DNA from: Allomuricauda sp. CP2A | Lineage (GTDB): Bacteria; Bacteroidota; Bacteroidia; Flavobacteriales; Flavobacteriaceae | Length of the DNA stretch: 64,000 bases | Assembly: GCF_001683915.1 (NCBI RefSeq) | Contig: NZ_LXTT01000100.1 | Location: forward strand, 1 to 64,000 | Direction: 5' to 3' | Part shown: positions 63,634 to 64,000 of the stretch, in pieces | How the letters are laid out: each line of letters starts with the position of its first letter | How positions within the stretch are numbered: the stretch's first letter is position 1 | Notes under the pieces: generated by a model | The model's input: the letters and a program-made list of their open reading frames with translations, nothing else | Database searches by the model: none | What the model was told of the DNA's origin: nothing | Position numbers and translations under genes: made by a program

Positions 63634-63641
63634 ACCTTTGG
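63634..63641 (+). promoter_or_regulatory. Putative -7 promoter box of aroC
   Basis: TACCTTTG fits TAnnTTTG and lies 24 bases before the aroC start. A possible TTTT/TTG box is present about 18-24 bases upstream. Confidence 0.45.
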
Positions 63642-63664
63642 GCAACCAAAAATTTTTATACCGG

Positions 63665-64000
63665 ATGGCAGGAAATTCTTTTGGGCAACTTTTTAGGTTG
63701 ACCACCTTTGGTGAATCGCATGGAAAAGCCATTGGCGGCGTTTTGGACGGCTGTCCTGCTGGAGTGGAATTGGACGTGGAAAAAATCCAATTGGAACTAA
63801 ATCGGAGAAAACCAGGCCAATCTGCCATTGTTACCCAACGAAAAGAACCCGATACCGTGGAAATCTACTCTGGAATCTTTGAAGGGAAGACCACCGGGAC
63901 CCCAATCGGTTTTGCCATTCACAATACCAACCAAAAATCCAAGGATTACTCGCACATCAAGGACTCGTACAGACCTTCCCATGCGGATTATGTGTACGAT
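63665..64000 (+). CDS. aroC: Chorismate synthase, N-terminal part (runs off the window)
   Basis: The first 112 residues are present. They match the N-terminus of chorismate synthase: [41 protein letters not shown] and [24 protein letters not shown], then [13 protein letters not shown]. The enzyme makes chorismate from EPSP with reduced FMN, the last common step of aromatic synthesis. It is cut by the end of the window at 64000; nothing suggests it is broken. Confidence 0.95.
   Translation, partial: MAGNSFGQLFRLTTFGESHGKAIGGVLDGCPAGVELDVEKIQLELNRRKPGQSAIVTQRKEPDTVEIYSGIFEGKTTGTPIGFAIHNTNQKSKDYSHIKDSYRPSHADYVYD

Overview
The window is a gene-dense stretch of one bacterial chromosome, almost certainly from the phylum Bacteroidota and most likely the family Flavobacteriaceae. 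Evidence: -7 promoter boxes of the TAnnTTTG type, few Shine-Dalgarno sequences, a fused E1 alpha/beta 2-oxoacid dehydrogenase, M1 peptidases, DUF2911, DUF4369/TlpA and OmpA lipoproteins, an E. coli-like long IlvC, and protein sequences that look flavobacterial throughout. A marine genus near Muricauda/Flagellimonas is a guess. No rRNA, tRNA, CRISPR array or complete transposase is visible.

Layout. (1) 1-14.1 kb holds branched-chain amino acid synthesis: ilvD-ilvB-ilvN-ilvC-ilvA on the plus strand, followed by a GapN-like dehydrogenase, converging on leuC-leuD-leuA-leuB on the minus strand. A repeat-bearing spacer separates the two operons. (2) 14.1-31.1 kb carries housekeeping and envelope genes: a DUF2911 protein, recG (with an in-frame palindromic insertion), an M1 aminopeptidase coupled to a patatin, an operon of DsrE / M20 amidohydrolase / GltS-like FMN protein / degenerate OmpA-like protein, a PcrA/UvrD helicase and a membrane-anchored alpha/beta hydrolase. 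(3) 31.1-45 kb has a threonylcarbamoyl-AMP synthase, OmpA, a GT2 glycosyltransferase, an HsdR-N protein, holA, DoxX, the fused E1, an M1-like pseudopeptidase fused to an outer-membrane barrel, a LOG protein and uvrA.

(4) 45-49.8 kb is the accessory region. An AT-rich islet holds a decayed type II restriction-modification cassette: a Dcm-like methyltransferase cut right after its catalytic PCQPFS motif, a small zinc-ribbon protein, an HNH nuclease, and an MvaI/BcnI-family endonuclease lacking its 5' end. An 85-nt structured element lies between the HNH and MvaI-like genes. The islet abuts a DUF4130 DNA-repair-type gene that lacks its usual radical-SAM partner. That gene is divergent from a LexA-like XRE/S24 repressor, and four near-identical palindromic operators lie between them. 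Dispersed inverted repeats occur on both sides of the region.

(5) 49.8-64 kb holds an operon of ACP phosphodiesterase / gamma-glutamyltransferase / ATP-grasp / SMP-30 protein, then glmM, a LpxL-type acyltransferase, a rhomboid protease, a TlpA thioredoxin, a small outer-membrane protein, a three-module FAD/Fe-S oxidase, an LpxH-like phosphatase and the start of aroC.

Start codons were chosen by protein homology. pcrA and the FAD/Fe-S oxidase appear to use TTG. All function calls are from reading the sequence; no search was run.
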